Source: Stanieria cyanosphaera PCC 7437
Lineage (GTDB): Bacteria > Cyanobacteriota > Cyanobacteriia > Cyanobacteriales > Xenococcaceae
Length of the DNA: 64,000 bases
Assembly: GCF_000317575.1 (NCBI RefSeq)
Contig: NC_019748.1
Location: forward strand, 574,001 to 638,000
Reading direction: 5' to 3'
Positions 60,807-64,000 of the stretch are shown piece by piece. Position numbers and translations under genes: made by a program. The notes beneath the pieces were generated by a model. That model was not told the origin of the DNA. It saw nothing but the letters and a program-made list of their open reading frames with translations, and did not search any database. How positions within the stretch are numbered: position 1 is the stretch's first letter; each line of letters starts with the position of its first letter.

Positions 60807-61910
60807 TTAAGCATTTGAATCAAGTCCAGATGAGGTTTCCTCCAGTATTTTTAAACGTACTAAGCGATCGCCATCTTCATCTAGATGAACTTCAATCGTT
60901 TCGTTAGTGAGAGTTTCTAAACAAGTTAAAAGCGATCGCAAATGGGGATTAGAAGCCCCTGTTTCTACGTATAAGCGATCAGCTACACTACCTAACTTTT
61001 TCCAGGTAGTATAAAGTCTAGCCACAGTTTGTTCTAAGGTAGTAGCTTGTTTAACTAGATCGGCTGCGGTATTCAAACAATCAATTCGCAAAGCCTCTTC
61101 TAATGCCATTTCCATATCAATGGTGGCATCTCTAAGGGTTTGTACCTGGGCTGCTGCATCGAGATATTTAGCTAAATTACGCGCCTCCGTAGTCATTAAC
61201 TTAACCGTATCGATATCGGGACTAGCAGCAATTTCTTTTTGAATTTCTTCCAAATGGGAATCTGGTAACTTTTCCAACTCCTTTACTAAAGGTGCTAAAT
61301 GACGAGGCGGTAATGCACCTTCGGCTGCTTTATCTTTAACTTCTTCTGGTAGTAAATCTGAACTCATCGCTGTCCATTCATCAGCAAGTTGTTTAACTTC
61401 TTTTCTGGTAATGCGATCGCCTCTTTGGGCTGCTTCACTTACCAATTGTTGTACTTCTGGTTCAGCTTTAGCAGTTTCAATAAAAGCTCGTTTACTAAAA
61501 TTATTAATACTATTAGGATCGAGTTGCCCTTCTGCAAGTAAGGTATCCGCACTATTAGCCAGTTGAATCAAAGCATAAGCTTGAGATTTAGTAATTTCGC
61601 GATTTTTTAACCAATTAAGAAAACCCGAACCTCTACCATCACCACCCTTTTTCTCTCGATCTCTAACAGTACGTAAAATTCGACCGCGCCAGATATCCGT
61701 TTGTAGATCAAAGCGATCGCATACTTCCCAAATACTGTCTACTTGCTGTTGAAATTCAAATTCTTGGATTTGTTCATCTTCAGGATCGGGTAATTGAAAA
61801 TTGAAATCTACTGGTGTTTTAAGGGCAGCTACAATTTCTTCCTGAGATCTAGAACTATTTTCATCTTTGAGGGAGGTAACTTCAGAAGTTGGTAGGGTTA
61901 TTTCTTCCAT
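60807..61910 (-). CDS. Conserved cyanobacterial protein of unknown function
   Basis: A 367-residue helical, acidic protein. Residues 50-150 include WEVCDRFDLQTDIWRGRILRTVRDREKKGGDGRGSGF, LNWLKNREITKSQAYALIQLANSA and NNFSKRAFIETAK, which resemble a small DNA- or protein-binding helical bundle; the remainder is coiled-coil-rich (IDMEMALEEALRIDCLNTAADLVKQATTLEQTVARLY). No membrane helix or signal peptide. It reads like a well-kept cyanobacterial protein, but I cannot assign a function. It is convergent with the LivG-type gene and may share transcription with pfkA upstream. Confidence 0.75.
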   Translation of the reverse strand: MEEITLPTSEVTSLKDENSSRSQEEIVAALKTPVDFNFQLPDPEDEQIQEFEFQQQVDSIWEVCDRFDLQTDIWRGRILRTVRDREKKGGDGRGSGFLNWLKNREITKSQAYALIQLANSADTLLAEGQLDPNSINNFSKRAFIETAKAEPEVQQLVSEAAQRGDRITRKEVKQLADEWTAMSSDLLPEEVKDKAAEGALPPRHLAPLVKELEKLPDSHLEEIQKEIAASPDIDTVKLMTTEARNLAKYLDAAAQVQTLRDATIDMEMALEEALRIDCLNTAADLVKQATTLEQTVARLYTTWKKLGSVADRLYVETGASNPHLRSLLTCLETLTNETIEVHLDEDGDRLVRLKILEETSSGLDSNA

Positions 61911-62001
61911 GAATTAATTATTTCAATTTCAACAGCCGACATATTATTGTACAGGATAGGCAAAAGGCAGAAAGTAAAAACTGGTAACTGGTCACTGATT
62001 A

Positions 62002-63126
62002 TCAGTCTCCCAAACAAATACCCAATCCTCTCGCTGTTTTAACTAATGTATCTTGAGGATCGACTGCTCGATACCTTGCGATCGCATCTAGAATCGGAAC
62101 ACTGATCACCTGTCGATTTTGCCAAGTAACCATATAATCATATTTTTCATGAGCAATTAAATCTACGGCTGCCACACCAAACGCAGAAGCTAAAATTCGA
62201 TCCAAAGGTGAAGAAATACCGCCTCGTTGAGTATGTCCTAAAACTGTTACTCTAGTTTCTGCACCACTTTCCTTGCTAATACGATCCGCAATATACTGCC
62301 CAATCCCACCAAGAAGACATTGTCCAAATTGTTGCATACGAGCGATCGTTTCACCAGCTTCAGTACAAACTGCTTCGGAAACTACCACAATTGAATAATC
62401 TTGTCCTTGTTCCTGTCTTTTTTTAATATAATTACAAATATTTTCTAAGCGATAGGGTATTTCAGGAATCATAATAATATGTGCGCCTCCAGCAATACCT
62501 GCATTCAGAGCGATATGCCCAGCATCTCTACCCATGACTTCAACAATCATTACTCGACTGTGACTAGCAGCAGTAAATTGCAAACGATCTATTGCTTCAG
62601 TAGCAATATTAACTGCCGTATCAAAACCAATCGAACGTTCGGTAAGATCGACATCATTATCAATAGTTTTGGGAATACCAACAAAATTCATTCCCCCTTG
62701 TTGAGCTAACTTGCGTAAGATCGCTAAACTACCATCTCCTCCAACTCCAATCAAAGCATCCAACCCAAGCAGATGATAGCCTTCAATAATTTCTTCAGAG
62801 CGGTCTATTATCTCACCATTCGCCATTGGATAAGCAAACGGATTACCTTTATTAGTAGTACCTAAGATAGTACCGCCCATTGTTAAAATTGAATCTACTT
62901 GATTGACTGTTAGCTGCATTACTTGGGGAGGACGACTCATCAAACCAAGCGTTGCTTTACAAATCCCGAAAACTTCCCAATCATAAACATTAATAGCACA
63001 ACGAGTTACTGCCCGAATTACAGCATTTAAACCTGCACAATCTCCACCACTCGTAAGAATCCCAATACGTTTATGAAGCTTTTTGGGTGAAATTTTTTGA
63101 TATGAAGTCTTTTCGGCGTTTTCCAT
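62002..63126 (-). CDS. pfkA: ATP-dependent 6-phosphofructokinase
   Basis: About 374 residues. The N-terminal GILTSGGDCAGLNAVIRAV, then VGGDGSLAIL (GDGS favours ATP over pyrophosphate), PKTIDNDV (catalytic Asp) and MGRDAGHIAL are standard PfkA motifs. It phosphorylates fructose 6-phosphate in the upper glycolytic pathway. The frame is open upstream to a TTG at 63153; I start at the ATG at 63126, which gives a normal N-terminus. Confidence 0.96.
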   Translation of the reverse strand: MENAEKTSYQKISPKKLHKRIGILTSGGDCAGLNAVIRAVTRCAINVYDWEVFGICKATLGLMSRPPQVMQLTVNQVDSILTMGGTILGTTNKGNPFAYPMANGEIIDRSEEIIEGYHLLGLDALIGVGGDGSLAILRKLAQQGGMNFVGIPKTIDNDVDLTERSIGFDTAVNIATEAIDRLQFTAASHSRVMIVEVMGRDAGHIALNAGIAGGAHIIMIPEIPYRLENICNYIKKRQEQGQDYSIVVVSEAVCTEAGETIARMQQFGQCLLGGIGQYIADRISKESGAETRVTVLGHTQRGGISSPLDRILASAFGVAAVDLIAHEKYDYMVTWQNRQVISVPILDAIARYRAVDPQDTLVKTARGLGICLGD

Positions 63127-63378
63127 CTTATCTGTTTCTCTCTTGTTCCTCAATCAATGCTAAAACAACGAACTTACAGGCATTTTGACTGATTATTCTA
63201 ATACTGTAGATTTCAAACTAATTAGAGTACCTGTTGTATATTACCAGATAGGCTTAAGGCTACATAAAACTCAATATTTTCTTATTGATAATCTGGTTCT
63301 AAGCTTAAAGTTGCACAACTGCATCCAATAATTGCGATCGCCTATTTATTTAAAATCAACAAATACACTTGTAAATTG

Positions 63379-63807
63379 TTACTGTAATACACTCAACCAG
63401 ATTCCGACAAAAGCTATTGCTGTGACTATTAAGGAAACAATAAAAGCATTTTTAGTCTTTGGAGAAATCTGTGCTTGCTCTCGAAGCTCTTCAGTATTAG
63501 CACTAATAAAACGTTGTCTTTGAATAGTGAAGTAAAATACTTGTACAGCCACCAATAAACTGAGAGGAAAAATAACCAAGCGACTTGCGATCGCTAAACC
63601 AATACCACTAAGCAAAGTGAGTAATGAACTAATCAATAAAAATTGACTGACTAACTTGTCTTCTTTTTCTTGAGTAAGGGATTCGATTGCAGAATCAATA
63701 AAATTAGCTTCTTGAGCCATTTTAAAAGCGATCAAACCACCAACAATCCAGAAAATTCCAAAGATACGAAAGAACCATTCCAACAATAAAATTAATATAT
63801 CAGCCAT
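63379..63807 (-). CDS. Small four-helix membrane protein, unknown function
   Basis: About 142 residues with hydrophobic segments at about 6-28, 53-72, 76-92 and 119-137, and a short charged region (QAQISPKTKN) before the last helix. No motif is recognised. I start at the ATG at 63807 rather than the TTG at 63813. The neighbouring partial GNAT gene on the other strand shares a short divergent promoter of about 40 bases. Confidence 0.7.
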   Translation of the reverse strand: MADILILLLEWFFRIFGIFWIVGGLIAFKMAQEANFIDSAIESLTQEKEDKLVSQFLLISSLLTLLSGIGLAIASRLVIFPLSLLVAVQVFYFTIQRQRFISANTEELREQAQISPKTKNAFIVSLIVTAIAFVGIWLSVLQ

Positions 63808-63847
63808 AATCAAGTGCTATCAAAGTAAAGTTAGGTAAAGTTGTTCA

Positions 63848-64000
63848 ATGAGCTTAGTATTTGAAACTCAGAGATTACTATTAAAACCGATCTTAAAAAG
63901 TGAGCTTGATAGATTACACAATATTTTGATTGACCCTTACGTGCGAAAATATTTGTGCGATGACAAGATTTTTTCTTGGCAGCAAACTGAAGCGATGTTA
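63848..64000 (+). CDS. GNAT-family N-acetyltransferase (cut by window edge)
   Basis: The first 51 codons read MSLVFETQRLLLKPILKSEL, DRLHNILIDPYVRKYL and FSWQQTEAML, which matches the start of RimJ/RimL-type acetyltransferases (ETERLLLRP pattern, then DP-x-V-x-x-YL). Such enzymes acetylate ribosomal proteins, antibiotics or small molecules. Only the N-terminus is present. Confidence 0.75.
   Translation, partial: MSLVFETQRLLLKPILKSELDRLHNILIDPYVRKYLCDDKIFSWQQTEAML

Overview
The window reads as low-GC cyanobacterial chromosome. The HIP1 octamer GCGATCGC and its core are scattered through genes and intergenic DNA. Several gene types are typical of cyanobacteria: an SLH-plus-OprB porin, a large CBS/GAF/PAS hybrid kinase, Uma2, DUF29, an MntP pump, a UPF0182 protein and a GlcD-type glycolate dehydrogenase. 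A coccoid or pleurocapsalean lineage (Stanieria-like) would fit, but that is a guess from gene style and base composition. I see no tRNA, rRNA or CRISPR array.

Layout. 0-15 kb is mostly housekeeping: a cut-off polysaccharide deacetylase, an orphan membrane protein, UPF0182, MntP, a HIT protein, a secreted retropepsin-like protein, an iron-uptake-type porin, PepA, the mreBCD shape operon, a CrtI/CRTISO-like oxidoreductase and an HPF/RaiA-like protein. 15-31 kb carries an alpha/beta hydrolase, a GalU-like enzyme and then signalling: a 2143-residue hybrid kinase, a REC-GGDEF-EAL regulator, an unknown membrane-anchored protein, and a Spy-like periplasmic protein divergent from a NarL-type two-component pair.

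31-37.5 kb is an accessory island. It has two divergent DUF29 paralogues, two intact hicAB modules, a higBA-like module whose toxin is broken by two frameshifts, a relE/relB-type module, a hicB relic with a stop codon, two decayed REP-associated transposase (RAYT) copies with conserved upstream repeats, and a coiled-coil protein ending in a nuclease domain resembling DUF1887/Card1. That protein appears to have lost, or to encode separately, a two-helix membrane anchor. It is the best candidate here for an undescribed system. An IS605-type element (tnpA and tnpB divergent) follows glcD at 39.3-41 kb.

41-48 kb returns to core genes (PD-(D/E)XK exonuclease, MoaD, Era, AstE/AspA-type hydrolase, M50 protease), then a chromate-transporter relic and an alpha/beta-fold protein that has lost all three catalytic residues. 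49-56 kb is a glycan/envelope group: GT2, a DUF6492 protein, a secreted CBM6-CBM6-beta-helix protein and GalE. It is followed by relics of a SNF2-type helicase and an FmdB protein around a Uma2 gene. 57-64 kb holds a CRP-like/dead-AAA+/NapH-type iron-sulfur fusion, a LivG-type ABC ATPase, a conserved unknown, phosphofructokinase, a small membrane protein and the start of a GNAT acetyltransferase.

The window is notable for gene decay (at least seven relics) and for small mobile repeats: a MITE-like pair with TATAGC termini, REP-like arms and perfect hairpins. No tool was available; family names come from motif recognition and should be read at the stated confidence.
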